Below are positions 21,059 through 31,849 of a DNA stretch of 64,000 nucleotides, one piece after another. How positions within the stretch are numbered: the first letter of the stretch is position 1; every line of letters begins with the position of its first letter. Origin of the DNA: Anastrepha obliqua (Eukaryota > Arthropoda > Insecta > Diptera > Tephritidae); assembly GCF_027943255.1 (NCBI RefSeq), contig NC_072893.1, positions 9,300,001 through 9,364,000 on the forward strand, read 5' to 3'. The position numbers and the translations under genes were made by a program. The notes under the pieces are model-generated. The model searched no databases, was not told where the DNA came from, and saw nothing but the letters and a program-made list of their open reading frames with translations.

Positions 21059-21470
21059 GTCTACTGTACATTCACACCAAAACTTTTTGCTTTGCCATTC
21101 AACAGCTCGGTGTTTTTTACTGAATGCAGTGCTGCATTTTATTGCCTTTCAATATATTTTTATTGTCAACCTTATCATTTACGCTAAAGCGGATTATGGC
21201 GCTATTTACGCTTATATTCTGTGTTTCGAAAGCGCTTAAGCTGCTGAGCAGCCGATCAGTTGTTATTTCCATGGCAATATTGCGAAATATAATTGCGTTT
21301 ACTCTACAGTGGGATTTTATTTTTAATTTGTGCATAACCCACAAATTATGGCATTCAAAAGACAAGCAAAAAATAAATAAAATTAAAAAACTCATATTCC
21401 GGGACATACTCCACTTTGCATGGCTGGTTGGAATTTTTCGGCACTAATTAGCACAGAAACCCACTGTTTA
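21059..21470. other. Unassigned stretch, open on both strands
   Basis: Frames of 96 codons (reverse) and 107 codons (forward) overlap almost completely at 21117-21447. Neither has a motif I know, and overlap on opposite strands in AT-rich DNA argues that at least one is chance. Confidence 0.3.
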
Positions 21471-22411
21471 CCAGGTGTATACTTATGAAGTGAGACTTCT
21501 TTTCATTTTCAAACGTTTATTAACAAAAAATGGTCACAAATTTAATCTTCAAAATAATAGCCATCGCTAGCGACACTTTTTTCCCATCTCTCAGGCAATT
21601 TGAGGAAGCCGCGCCAAAAAAATTGGCCGTCTTTCGCCGCAAACCAATCATCGAGCCCTTTTTTGGCTTCTTCGTGAGAATTGAAGCGCTGCTCGGAAAG
21701 TGCGTGACCCATCGATGCAAACAAATGATAATCGGAAGGCGCCAAGTCTGGTGAGTAAGCCGCATGCACCAGCGGTTCCCAATCGTACGTCTCCACCAAT
21801 TCCTGGGTTGCTCTTGTTCGATGTGGCGGTGCATGTGGCGATGCATTGTCATCAAGAAAAATTACTTTGTGACGCCGATCGGCATATTCTGGGCGTTTTC
21901 GGTGTATAGCGCTGTTCAAATCGGTCAATTGTCGTTGGTAGAGTGCACCGTCAACTGTTTCACCTGGTTTTAATAGCTCGTCCTAAATCATACCACGCTG
22001 ATCTCAGAAAACACACAGCATTGCCTTGCGGCCGAAGCGATTTGGATTGGCCTTTGTTTTTGGCTTGTGGCCGGGCGGACCATACGATCGTTTACGCTTG
22101 GGATTGGAGAAATACACCCATTTTTCATCACCCGTTACGATTCGATGCAAAAAAGACTTCCTTTTGAACCGGGAGAGCAGCATTTCACAAGTGGTTTTTC
22201 GATGTCCGCAAATCGTAGTTTGAAAGCACGAAATTCGACATTCTTAAGAGCGAAAAATTGCATTGTTGTAAGAAACGTAACAAGCAATGAACTGAATATT
22301 GTTGACTGATGACAGACGAAATAAACAAGACATTTGGGAAGGTTTAAAAATACTATTAGCGACATCTATGGGCTAATAGCTGAAAGTCTCAATTCATAGG
22401 CATAAACCTGG
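21471..22411 (-). mobile_element. Mauritiana-like mariner with TIRs, partly deleted
   Basis: The TIRs are CCAGGTGTATACTTATGAAG at 21471 and, inverted, CCAGGTTTATGCCTATGAAT ending at 22411. Both continue to TGAGACTT, with about 5 differences in 29. A TA precedes the left end. On the reverse strand MSNFVLSNYDLR begins near 22241, then a deletion removes the HTH domain. The frame resumes with VQKEVFFASNR-type sequence, a shifted GDEKW-like block, and the intact frame 21928-21542. That frame holds the second D (LDDNASPH) and third D (LAPSDYHLFASMGHAL), ending VASDGYYFED at about 21542. A 12-bp duplication lengthens the D2-D3 spacing to 38. It is dead. Confidence 0.85.
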
Positions 22412-22455
22412 TGGTGATTACAACCCGCAAAAGCGTAGAAAAATATAGATATATC

Positions 22456-23028
22456 GGGTGTTTCTTTAGCTGCACGAGAACTACCGTAGCTATGGCTTGA
22501 CAGCTGAGAATGGCAAACTGTATTGGTATTTCTGTTCAGTAAGGTTTGATAAGTCATCATGAATAGTTTAACGGCAGAATAACGCTTCCACTTTTAGGAA
22601 ATTTACTTTGAGAGAAATAAATCTGTACGCGAAGTTCATAGAACGAAGTGTTGAAGAAGACACCGAAATGTCGATTCATCGTCGTTCTCAATTTGTTGGC
22701 CTTTGCCCTTCGACTAAGTGCAAAATTTGGAGCCAAATAACTCACCATCTCTTTTCTGATATTAAAAAAGACAGTCGTTTGTATCGCATTTTTGCTCATT
22801 GGGCTCATTCAGGTTTATTATTCAGATTTATTGGAAAAAGTAGTCAAAAATTGGACTCATCGAAAAGACCATATAACTTGTAGCTGCGGCGGACATATGC
22901 CGGATGTCATTTTCAAAAAAGTATTGCCATAAAATTATCTACCAGATTATAATTAAAAAAAATTCATTGCAATAATATTTCTATTTTGTATTATGATTTT
23001 AAGTTCTCAATCTCTTAAAAAGCACCTT
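22456..23028 (+). mobile_element. DUF4817-like mariner, deletion derivative
   Basis: GGGTGTTTCTTTAGCTGCAC with GAGAAC at the left, and GTTCTCAATCTCTTAAAAAG ending in CACCT at the right, form imperfect TIRs. The forward reading starts MNSLTAE near 22559, then EIYFERNKSVREVHR (the HTH start seen at 9961-10485 and 52771-53373). Most of the protein is missing, and the last segment reads CGGHMPDVIFKK with a stop near 22920, the usual GGH--D/NILF end of the family. About 570 bp remain. Confidence 0.65.
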
Positions 23029-23169
23029 TTATTAAAACCAAGTAATAAAAGCTAAGCTAAGCTTTGTTCTCACGACGGTCGGTTCTACCTAACCAAAGCG
23101 GCTCAGATTTATATCCGGCCAAGAACTGTCACTTCAGCATATCCATTTTTCGATGTCTCCGTAGGAAGC

Positions 23170-23720
23170 CATTTACACTTACATACATACTTTCCGATAG
23201 TCAGGTGGCTTTGAAAGCCCTTCTATAAACTGAAAATGGTAAATAACTATCTGCGCTTTCTTTGCGAACTTCAACTGTATTGTTAAGTTGGGTTCCTGGA
23301 CATTGGAGATGGGGAGACAATGAAATTGTTGACCATCTAGCTAAAAAAGGTTTGCTGATTTTCGTGCCTCTAATTGGTCCTGAGCCAGTTTGTGGACTTA
23401 CAAAAGGCCACATTAACGAGTTTCTCAGAAACTGGGAGGGGAAGAAATTCTTTAAACACTGGCGCAATTCGATCGGTCAGCGATAACCGACCTAACGTGG
23501 GGTAAAGGAATTTTCGAGTGGCTCAGCAGAGTAGGCTAAGGACCTTAGCTACTTAAAGACTGGCTACTTTATAGACCACTATAGCCTGAGATATCACTTA
23601 AACAAAGTTGATCTCTCTGAGACCATAATCTGCCGATTGTGTGAAATGGGCACTAGGCCACATTGGTGGTGGTGCCGTTTGTCCGTATAAATTATAGAAC
23701 AATAAACTCTAAAATGCGCT
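23170..23720 (+). pseudogene. Non-LTR RNase H and C-terminal fragment
   Basis: The forward reading gives SDSQVALKALL near 23195-23225 (catalytic D), then in the 23262 frame LLSWVPGHWRWGDNEIVDHL, AKKG and GPEPVCGLTKGHINEFLRNW. After a frameshift, LRTLATKR, HLNKVDLSETIICRLCEMG reads as the knuckle region. The RT is absent and stops are frequent. Family membership is unclear; it is similar in design to the 8705-9877 copy. Confidence 0.65.
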
Positions 23721-23869
23721 GAAATGTTTAAAATATATAAATATAGCTGTCGAAACACCAGTGTAGCAGTTCGTTGCATATCATAAGCTTTGCGATGAGC
23801 GGTCGCTATTTGTTTTATATAAGAATAAAAGTATCCAGTGGCGTCAAGAATTCAGTGCTGATTCTCCTA

Positions 23870-25140
23870 TCACCTGCCTAAAAGCGCCTCTGCTTCCTTA
23901 ACTTTTCCGATCTTCCAATTATTCGTCAGAAGATTTGGGTTGCAAATTTTAAACATCCGCAAGATGGATGCTATATCGGCTAGTATGCTGGGAACCCAGG
24001 CACGAGCTCTTGGTTGAGACGGGATGTTTTCAAAGTCTAAAGTCTCAAGATTTGCACCTGAATATACCTGACCAACCTTTTCTATAGCGTCCTTGAATAG
24101 TTTGGTGGTTCTTTCGTCCTCACAGCTGACTAATTTGACGCAACCTTGGTGCCAGCCCGCGCTGCGACAAGACGGAGAAGGGCCAGAATGCTCGTTTAGT
24201 ACGTTGAGAAGGACATTGGCCAAAGCAGCCTCAATCTTTTTTTACTGGTCCTTAGGAACACTACAGTTCTCCTTCGCTCTATCCACGACAGTTAACATCC
24301 TATCGCCTTTAATCACAGTGCTATTTGATAGCCCTGGAGCACAGGGCTTAGCGGCCTTATGCCTTTTAGCCGCATGTTGTTTCTTAGTGGACCTTTGCCA
24401 TTTAGGCGCTTGCCCTCCGATGTCTTCCTGGGACACCCGAGTGGTGCTAGGTCAATCAAAATCGGTGGACTTTGCTCAAGTTTATGAGGCCTTATCCTTT
24501 TCGGATAATGAGTCATCGTCTACTGTCGCAAATCTGTGTTGAATGCGCCAGGCTGTCCACTTCGTTTTGTAGGCCAGCTTAGAAGGACGCAAGGGTTTGA
24601 CAAAACGTCCCTCCGCGGTTTCTGCTGTCGATCTGTTGAGACAACGATCGGAAATAGTCAAGCCTAACGGTTAGGCCGTAACAAAGCCTTAGTAGCGCCA
24701 CAGCTCAAAGATTGAGAATAAGCGGAAGCTGAATTGGAGGGGTTGCCTCTTTCCGGTTTTTAAGAGATGCGGACGCTGTTTTTTGTGTTTTTCCACGAGT
24801 GTGAAGCAAGAGAAGGCCCACTCGCATAGTAGCTCCTGTATGCAAGTAAGGCTAAATAAGGTCGACAAGTATTCTATATACTCCGTTTGCGAGTGGGCCA
24901 TTTGAAGGGTCCCCAGCCAGGTTGAGTCGCGTCACGGTTGGTATGACACCTTACTCTAGCCCAGGGAAGAAAGAGACGGGGAAAAGTAGAAACTAGTATA
25001 CAAAAGGAAGTGGGAATGAGGTGACTAAATCTTAGCTTCAGGACTCTTATGGGTGGGAACCGACAATCTTTGCCCTTTTTAGGCCCCTGCACGATGCCGG
25101 CGGTATGTGTGTCTTCGCAGGGCCCCTTAGTACGCATACA
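23870..25140 (-). pseudogene. Non-LTR 5' part: 5' UTR and ORF1 with DUF4780-like domain
   Basis: On the reverse strand the frame 24223-23870 reads WHQGCVKLVSCEDERTTKLF, AIEKVGQVYSGANL, NIPSQPRARAWVPSILADIA and ILRMFKICNPNLLTNNWKIG. This is the pattern of the DUF4780 domain found in ORF1/gag-like proteins of some insect non-LTR elements. Upstream frames at 24516-24242 are rich in K, R and P, as in an ORF1 N-terminus, and are frameshifted relative to it. The stretch from 24540 to 25140 has no clear frame and probably is the 5' UTR. No ORF2 follows at 23870, so the element is cut there. Confidence 0.6.
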
Positions 25141-26230
25141 AGTAATAAGCTTTCAAATTCTTTCAATGAAATTCCCAAATTGAAAAAGGTCTACTATTGA
25201 GCTGCTAGAAAATTTTCAATTATAATTGCCAGAAAACCCGTATTTAACCAAAACAACAATTAATTTAATCAGTTACGAACGTATATTTGCGCATTGAATT
25301 CATTTCTAAAAGTAAAGTTTTAATTATTTCCATCTAACGACATAATCGCATAAATATTTATGCAGCTACTGTCTTCCCATAAAATTTCATCAATTTGCAT
25401 TCATTCGATTGAGCGCATTTCAATTGAAAATTCAAATTTCACGAATTTCAATTTCACGCCTTCCGCGCCCACGCTCTGCGCTCACATTTGCGCAGAACCA
25501 ACATAAACAGCTAACAAAAACAACAATACACATGCGACTGCAGTGTATTGTGGCAGGTTAGTCCTTTGGTTCAGCGATGCGCCACTCCTGCCGCCACTGA
25601 TTATTACTCAATGTTCAACAGCGAAATGTACTTTTATTCATTACAAAATTTGGCAGCTGTTCAACGGGCAGCTTTCATGCGGTTATGTTGGCTGCTGTTT
25701 ACTCTGCACACTAGTGATGTTAGTCTACTTTTGGGCGCGCGCATTCGCTTGTCAATAAGGACAAACAAGCTTATGCGGTTATTTCACGCAGCTTCGACTG
25801 TTTTTCATGTAAATTTAGTTAATTTATGGCTGCTTTGCTGCTTGTTTGTTGGTTTTACTGAGTTTTAGGTATTCCAAAAACACAAAAAAAAAAAAAAAAA
25901 TGAAAATCGGAACTGAAAAAAATATTAAATTTGATAAAGTTGCGAGTTGTGGGCGCAGTGGTTGGCTGACTTGGCAACTTTTTGCTTTGTGCGTGTGAAA
26001 ATTAGTTTATTTGTTTGCTTTTTTTTTGTTTTGTCATGGTGGCTTAGCATGTTTTTTGAAAATTTGTATTTTTGTTGTTGGAAAACACATGCAGCGGTTT
26101 CTATTACATTTTGCAGCGGGCAAATCAGCGTGGGTGGGTTGAATTTAACGGAATTTTACAATAATTCGTTAATTAAATAACTTTAATTTAAATTCATGGA
26201 ATGTATGGGATTTAGCAATACAAGGCAACG
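25141..26230. other. Unassigned region containing a duplicated non-coding segment
   Basis: The segment at about 25380-25670 shares ordered similarity with 55180-55470 (separate entry). An A-run lies at about 25881-25900. Frames of 71-106 codons at 25543-25868 overlap each other in different frames and show no motif. Confidence 0.4.
25380..25670 (+). repeat. Duplicated non-coding segment, copy 1
   Basis: Shares CATTTCAATTGAAAATTCAA plus ATTTC, an ATTCATTCG just before it, an AACAACAATA stretch, GTACTTTTATTCATT and TTGGCAG, all in the same order and spacing, with the segment at 55180-55470. No transposase, TIR or SINE motif is visible. Confidence 0.55.
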
Positions 26231-26400
26231 GACTTGACTGGGTTTAACATGGCAAACTCCAGGGCTCTATCCTTGTCACTTGCTTTAACCCCCCCCCTGG
26301 ATTTGATCCTGTCTTTTCCTTGGCCATCCTGGATAACTGCTGAGCACCCACCGGGCAGTGAACGAATGTGTGAGACGAATGTCCCCTCAGGACATTAAAT

Positions 26401-27354
26401 TTGGGTTGTGCGCTGGGTTTGGGACCCACCACGGAAAACAAAAAACAACCAGTGAAGACTGCAATAGCCTCGGATAATGAACCCCTCAACGTTGACGACC
26501 ATCGCAAACGAAAACCGGACTACGATTTACGGATATGCACCTGGGATGTCCGAACCCTAAATAGGGAAGGTGCCTTTATCCAGTTGGCGAAAGCCCGCGA
26601 AAAAATTAAGGCTGATATCACCGCCATCCAGGAGATAAGATGGACAGGACAAGGCTGCTCTAAGCAAGCAAGCTGCGATGTCTACTACAGCTGCCATGCG
26701 GAGCGGCGCGAATTAGGATGCGGATTTATTGTAAGCGGGAGGCTTCGGTCCCATGTTTCTAGGTTCCCACCTGTGAGCGATAGGCTAGCCCCAAACCGTA
26801 TCAAGGCACGGTTCTTCAACATAAGCCTGATTTGCGCGCACGCCCCAACGGAGGAAAAGGACGATGCCATCAAAGACAATTTCTATGCGAGACTCGAGCA
26901 AATATATGACCGCTGTCCAGCCCACGACGTGAAGATCGTACTCAGGGACTTCAACGCAAAGGTTGGGCGAGAATCCGTCTTCGATCCCACTGTCGGTCAG
27001 TTCAGCCTCCACGAGACCTCACCCTACCGTTCAAGAATGAACCACGAGCTGTATGAGCTCTACGCCGACATTGACGTAGTTCAACGCATCGCCATCCAAT
27101 GCCCGCATGGGCATGTCGAGCGTATGGATGAAGAAGCTCCCGCAAAGAAGGTGTTCGAGGGCGAAGTCCACGGGAGCCGACGCAGAGGAAGACCATTGCT
27201 CCGGTGGAAAGACCAGCTGGAAGAAACCCTATGCTCGCTTGGTATACAGAATTGGAGAAGGCGCGCGTGGAGCAGAGGCGCCTGTAGAGAGCTAGGGAGG
27301 TCGGCCGTAACTCGGTAACGGGTTGTTATGGCCACCTAAGTAAGTAAGTAAGTA
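26401..27354 (+). mobile_element. RTE-like element with endonuclease fused to C-terminal tail (305-codon ORF)
   Basis: An uninterrupted frame runs from 26401 to 27318. Residues ~40-205 are an APE-type endonuclease: ICTWDVRTLN, ADITAIQEIRWTGQG (catalytic E), FFNISLICAHAPTEEKDDAI and IVLRDFNAKVGRE, where the usual GDFNA is RDFNA. At about residue 210, after SLHETSP, it jumps to MNHELYELYADIDVVQRI, GHVERMDEEAPAKKVF and GSRRRGRPLLRWKDQLEETL, the extreme C-terminus of the RT protein. RT and the SDH end of the endonuclease are deleted, yet the frame stays open. TAAG repeats at 27337-27354 form an RTE-style 3' tail. The upstream 26231-26400 is probably 5' UTR. Confidence 0.8.
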
Positions 27355-27842
27355 ATTTAATTTCATTTTCAAAGATTAGTCTCCAAAATCTTGAAATTCA
27401 TCCTCAGGGCTCTCAAATTCGTCTACTAATTTAAATGTTTCCCCCGAAAAAGCCATGTAAAGGATCTATTCCACGTTTACATCCGTTTCTATTTCGTTTC
27501 GAACTTCAGAATGAAATATCCCTAATTCGTAGAAAGTTGTACCATATCGGCTACAATCAGTTAGTGGCAAAACCATTTAGACATTGTTGAGCTATGTTAC
27601 TTTACTTTTAAGCTAAGATTGCTAAGCTCGATGGGTTGGGTGAGAAGTATCTCATTTTTCGAAAAAAATACCGCAATTTAGACATAATTGTAGAGGGTAA
27701 TTCCAATCCAATTTATTTCAGCAGGAGTACGCAGCCAAAAAAAAGTAATTAGATTTGAGTATAAAATTCATAGATTCAAGTGCGCTTTGATACGCTGAAG
27801 CCGAATGCCTTCATTGGAATTAGCCCTATGGGTCCAGGTTTA
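27355..27842. other. Unassigned region with a short coding-like relic
   Basis: On the reverse strand 27545-27376 reads ELGIFHSEVRNEIETDVNVE, a stop, then ILYMAFSGETFKLVDEF and ESPEDEFQDFGD with a TAA. The acidic end and natural stop look like the C-terminus of a protein, but I do not recognise it. The rest shows nothing. Confidence 0.3.
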
Positions 27843-29650
27843 GTAGGTAGGTGAAATGGTTAAAGTACCACTGTGGCACTCTCCAAGTAGCACTAAAACA
27901 CCGTTATGATACCATTATTAGACCTCCGACAGCCAGATACCTAAAGCCAGCCAGAGCTGTTGATGTAATGGATTTAGATTCCACAATATCCCTAGGCTGT
28001 CGAAGTAGAGAGAACTCAGTGACCTTAATCATCAAGCTGCCAATCCCGGCCATTTACAGAGAAAGTGTTCAACAGTCTCCGTCTCTAAGAGGTCCCCACA
28101 GATTCTACCATCAGGGTTAAATGGTAAACCCAGCTTTTTCTACGTGACTGCCGATCGTTCAATGACCGGTAGACCCAACCACGAGTTTGGAAATTGCATG
28201 GAGTTGTCAGAACCTTCTGAATCCTACTTCTTTGTACTGCGGCCAAAGGGTTTTCGAATTAGCACATGAAGAAAAAGAGAAGAGAATTTTTTCTGCGCTT
28301 CGCAGAGAAATACGTTGTGCAATTCCCCTTTAACAACAGTCAGGGGGATGCCGATGACCGCGTAGGAGGTCTCTGAGACCAAGTTAGTCCCCTCAATTCT
28401 TCTTTGTCCGCGAGCCCAGATCAGAGAGATGTTACGTGCACACCCAAGGGATTTGATCTCCTCCAGGAGTTGACTAGTTGGGTTCTGCACCGTGGCGTCG
28501 TCAAAGCCTTGATCGCGCCTTGACTATTGGAAAAACTGTTAATATCTCCTTCACCCCCACGTAGTTTGCATACCTGCAGGATCGCAAAGACTTCTCCCTG
28601 AAAAACACTAGTATTATTCGCCAGTTTTAAGGAGATAGATAAATTTGCTGATTAAGAGAAAACCCAGCTCCGACACCTGGATTCATCTTGGAGCCGTCAA
28701 TGAAGAGGGAAGTGCAAGCGTCGATGAAGAGTTCCCCTCGATCTTTTCATGCCTATATGGAAAGATTTCCCAGCACGAACCTTAAGTTCCAGTTTGCGTA
28801 TAGAGAGATCTGTCCGAAGTTCTGAGAAATACGGTGTTAATTGCCTAAAAATGCTACCACGTCCCTTGAGAGATTGCCTCTAGAGATGCTTTAACCTGAT
28901 TGCAGTTTGAGCAGCGTAAGTAAGTGCGAAACAACATCCACGACTGCACTGGGGCAAGCTTTACATGCTCTGGTGATGCCAATGCATGCAGCCCCTTGCA
29001 CGCTCCCCAGTTTAGTTATATTATAGCCCTTCCGAGGAACCACTACGTTGTACACATTCACGGCAAAATACGTGGCTTGAGTCCTCCTTTTTTGCCGAAC
29101 ATAGATTTGCAGGAATAGAAGGTTATACTCGCCATAGATTTCCATACTTCTTTGCTGTCCTTCTTTACCCGATTTTCAAAGTGTAACTTCTAATGGAGTT
29201 TGGCGTTAAGTATCACTCCCAGATACCTAACTTCCGATGAAAGCGGGAGAACGTGGTTGTTTAATTTGGGAAGTCTAAATTGTGGAGGTTTATATGTTTT
29301 GGTAAACAGCGCCAGCTCTGTTTTGTCAGAGTTGACTCCGAGGCCACAACTTTCAGTCGAATGATTGAGTACAGCCAAAATCTCAGCCATGACTAAAGGA
29401 AGTGGTCCTGATACCATATCATTACCTTAACCCGACCCTTATTTAACATTTTCAGAACTTCGTCAGTAACAACTAGCCAAAGTAGGGGCGAAAGGACACC
29501 ACCCTGCAGCTGTCCCCCTGTTCATGAATATATTGACTTTCGCCCCTCTTGTCGGAGTATTAACTTTCCTGCAGCCAAGCAGGCATTAGATCCAGAGAAA
29601 GTTAGGTTTTTGATTACGCCCCACATTATTATTAAGCACATATGCCATAC
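27843..29650 (-). pseudogene. Non-LTR ORF2 (RT palm to 3' end), same family as 20215-21058
   Basis: Reverse order of blocks: TRGAKVNIFMNRGT near 29560-29510 (the RGTPQGG region, frameshifted), then a long frame 29417-29190 with ILAVLNHSTESCGLGVNSDK, TELALFTKTYKPPQ and VRYLGVILNAKLH. The thumb IGITRACKACPSAVVDVV is near 28985-28930. RNase H shows FIDGSKMNPGVGAG near 28705 and NISLIWARGQRRIEGTNLVS near 28420. The 3' end is GGTGAAATGG...CACCTACC type at 27843-27870. Many stops. It has the most complete 3' half of its family here. Confidence 0.8.
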
Positions 29651-29689
29651 GAGATAATACATTTACCTACACTTCCGGTACTCTTTTTT

Positions 29690-30975
29690 TGATTTTTTGT
29701 TTGTCGGGACAAGTAGCAAATACAGCATTCAGACAACATTAAGTGCATTGTATCGCACTCGGGTTCTCTTTTTAATTTTCGTTAAATCTACTCGGCCTCC
29801 GACGAAATTTGAGGAGATCTTATCGCTTCTTAACACATCAGTGCCAAAGACTTCAAGCCTGATTCGAGCGAAGACCGGGCAGATACCCACGAGTCTCGGA
29901 ACCTATATTAGCATCAGGATATTATGTCTACCGACATAGTTATATTTACAGGACTCAACTGCCCTTGAAGTGGTTGGCGAGCTTTGCTGTCGCTGCAGAC
30001 ACATACAAATCTGTCTCTCCATCTGTTTTCCACAGCAAAGTTCATTGCTTCTTGAACACTTCCGCTTGAAACACAGATGCGTACATTCCAAGAGCAAAGT
30101 GTCCCACTGGATTCCACGTACATCCCAGAGCCGGAGACATGCTCGATCCTGAAGCCATCCGTGAAAATGCGATAACAGTGTTTTACGGGCTCATTTTCTG
30201 AGTGTGACCACAGTGGAGCTTCGGACAACACCACACCGTATCTCTTGTCAAGCACGGCTCTGGTTGGCATGGAGTCAAGGGCCATGGCGAGGATCGTTGG
30301 ATCGAAGTCCATGCCTACTCTGTTGACTAATGCCGGACAGTGGGTGTACAAATTCCCATTGTGTTTCAGCCTGCAACCTTTATATTTTCAGACTTGGTTG
30401 AAAACATCCAGTGGTGGTAGACTAACCAGAACATCTAGTGCCTGGCCTGAGGTAGTCGAAAATGCTCCGTTACAACAGATGACCACAGTGCGTTATAGTC
30501 TCAATAAGGTCTTCTTAACTCCCACAAAAGAGAGTTTACTCATCCAGACCACTGATGCATAGGAGATAATAGGTCTTATCTTAGCTGTGTAGATCCATAG
30601 CATCTTGCTAGGAGAAATACCCCACATTTTCTCAAAGATGTCTTTGTTTCAACGTGTGAATTTCAAAGGAGGTTACTATCGAGGACTACTCCTAGATATT
30701 TGAACGGGTCCATTAAGCTTCCTTCTTCTGGTGAAGAGCACAATACCAGTCTTGGTAGGGTTTGCCGATAGCCCATTAGCTAGCACCAAGCGTCAGTCAT
30801 ATCCAGAGTTTTGATTTACCGGGCCAATTGAGCGAACCATCGTTGGGCCGCAGATTCGGATGTTATTCAAGGATAATGAATTCATGACTCAAACTCGTGA
30901 TATTGACAAAAATAAGCTCGAAAAGATTTCCAAGCCACGTCGATGAATTCCTCAGTCAACAATAAATAGCATCAC
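29690..30975 (-). pseudogene. Non-LTR ORF2 (RT palm, thumb, RNase H, 3' end)
   Basis: Reverse frames read GLSANPTKTGIVLFTRRRKL near 30780-30720, WIYTAKIRPIISYASVVWM near 30590-30535 and GAFSTTSGQALDVLVSLPPL near 30460-30400. The open frame 30351-29914 contains the RNase H start RIFTDGFRIEHVSGSGMYVE and the second aspartate block CVCSDSKA. The 3' end GGRVDLTKIKKRT near 29790 equals the nested fragment at 9399-9605. Stops at the thumb and after the DSK block kill it. It lies back to back with the 27843-29650 element on the same strand. Confidence 0.75.
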
Positions 30976-31849
30976 AAAAACTGGAGAGAAAATAGCCCAA
31001 AAATTATGATGGTCACGAAATATGCGAAGCACTTCTAGGCGCAAAAACTGCTAGACACCTACGACAGCTCAACTGTAAATCAGTAATAATAAAAATATGT
31101 GTTAAGAAAGTAGCGCAGCTGAAAGAGCAAAAAAATTCAATTTCCAAATAACTTGCGACACGTTTCTATGCATTCGATGCCTACAGCAACCCTTATCAAA
31201 CCGCGCAACTGGAGCTAACAACCAGTTTCACTTAAAGAAAACAAAAAAATATCATCGTAAAAAAGTCGCAGCCGAACTTTATGGCTTTTAAATTCTACTT
31301 GATTTACTTCAATCACGTAAAGAGTATTAATAAATTCCTTTACTAAGGCGAAATAAGGAAATACGCCTAAAAGTATGCTAAAAGCGAGAATGTTTCACTG
31401 TCAGTAGGACACCGCTCCGTGCTGTTGGGGCACGTTGTCGCTTTTATTTATTTTTTTTTTCTTTGCTTTTGGAATAGAATAAAATTTTTGTGTGGCGTCT
31501 TTTTTAAATCTTCTTCCTTTGTGCAAAATAACACGTCGCTGATGTCGCTCGTGCTATTTCCGCATTGTCAGCATTAAAATAACAGCATATCCACCGTTAT
31601 ATTTTATGGTGTAATTAGGATTTTGTTACTGCTTTTTCTCTTGTGACGGTGTTATGTTTTATGAAAGCGAGTAAGTATAAAATAATTTTAATTACAAATA
31701 CTGGGTGTTTTATTTTCGACCTCGGACTTTGAGGTCTCTTGCCGGACGTCATTTGCGGAAGGAACTTAAGAGAGAAAGCCTTTATTTTCATCTTATTTTA
31801 TTTATTTTTTCTGCTTTGGGAGAAAAACATCGTTGTCATCTATTCTTGG
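30976..31849. other. Unassigned AT-rich stretch
   Basis: No protein motif or repeat unit recognised. A T-run lies near 31440-31460. Confidence 0.4.

Noticed and set aside
21117..21447. Overlapping frames of 96 and 107 codons on opposite strands
   Set aside because: No motif, no context, and near-complete overlap on opposite strands in AT-rich DNA.
25543..25868. Frames of 71 and 106 codons, one hydrophobic
   Set aside because: They overlap in different frames and the hydrophobic run comes from T-rich sequence; they fall in or beside a duplicated non-coding segment.
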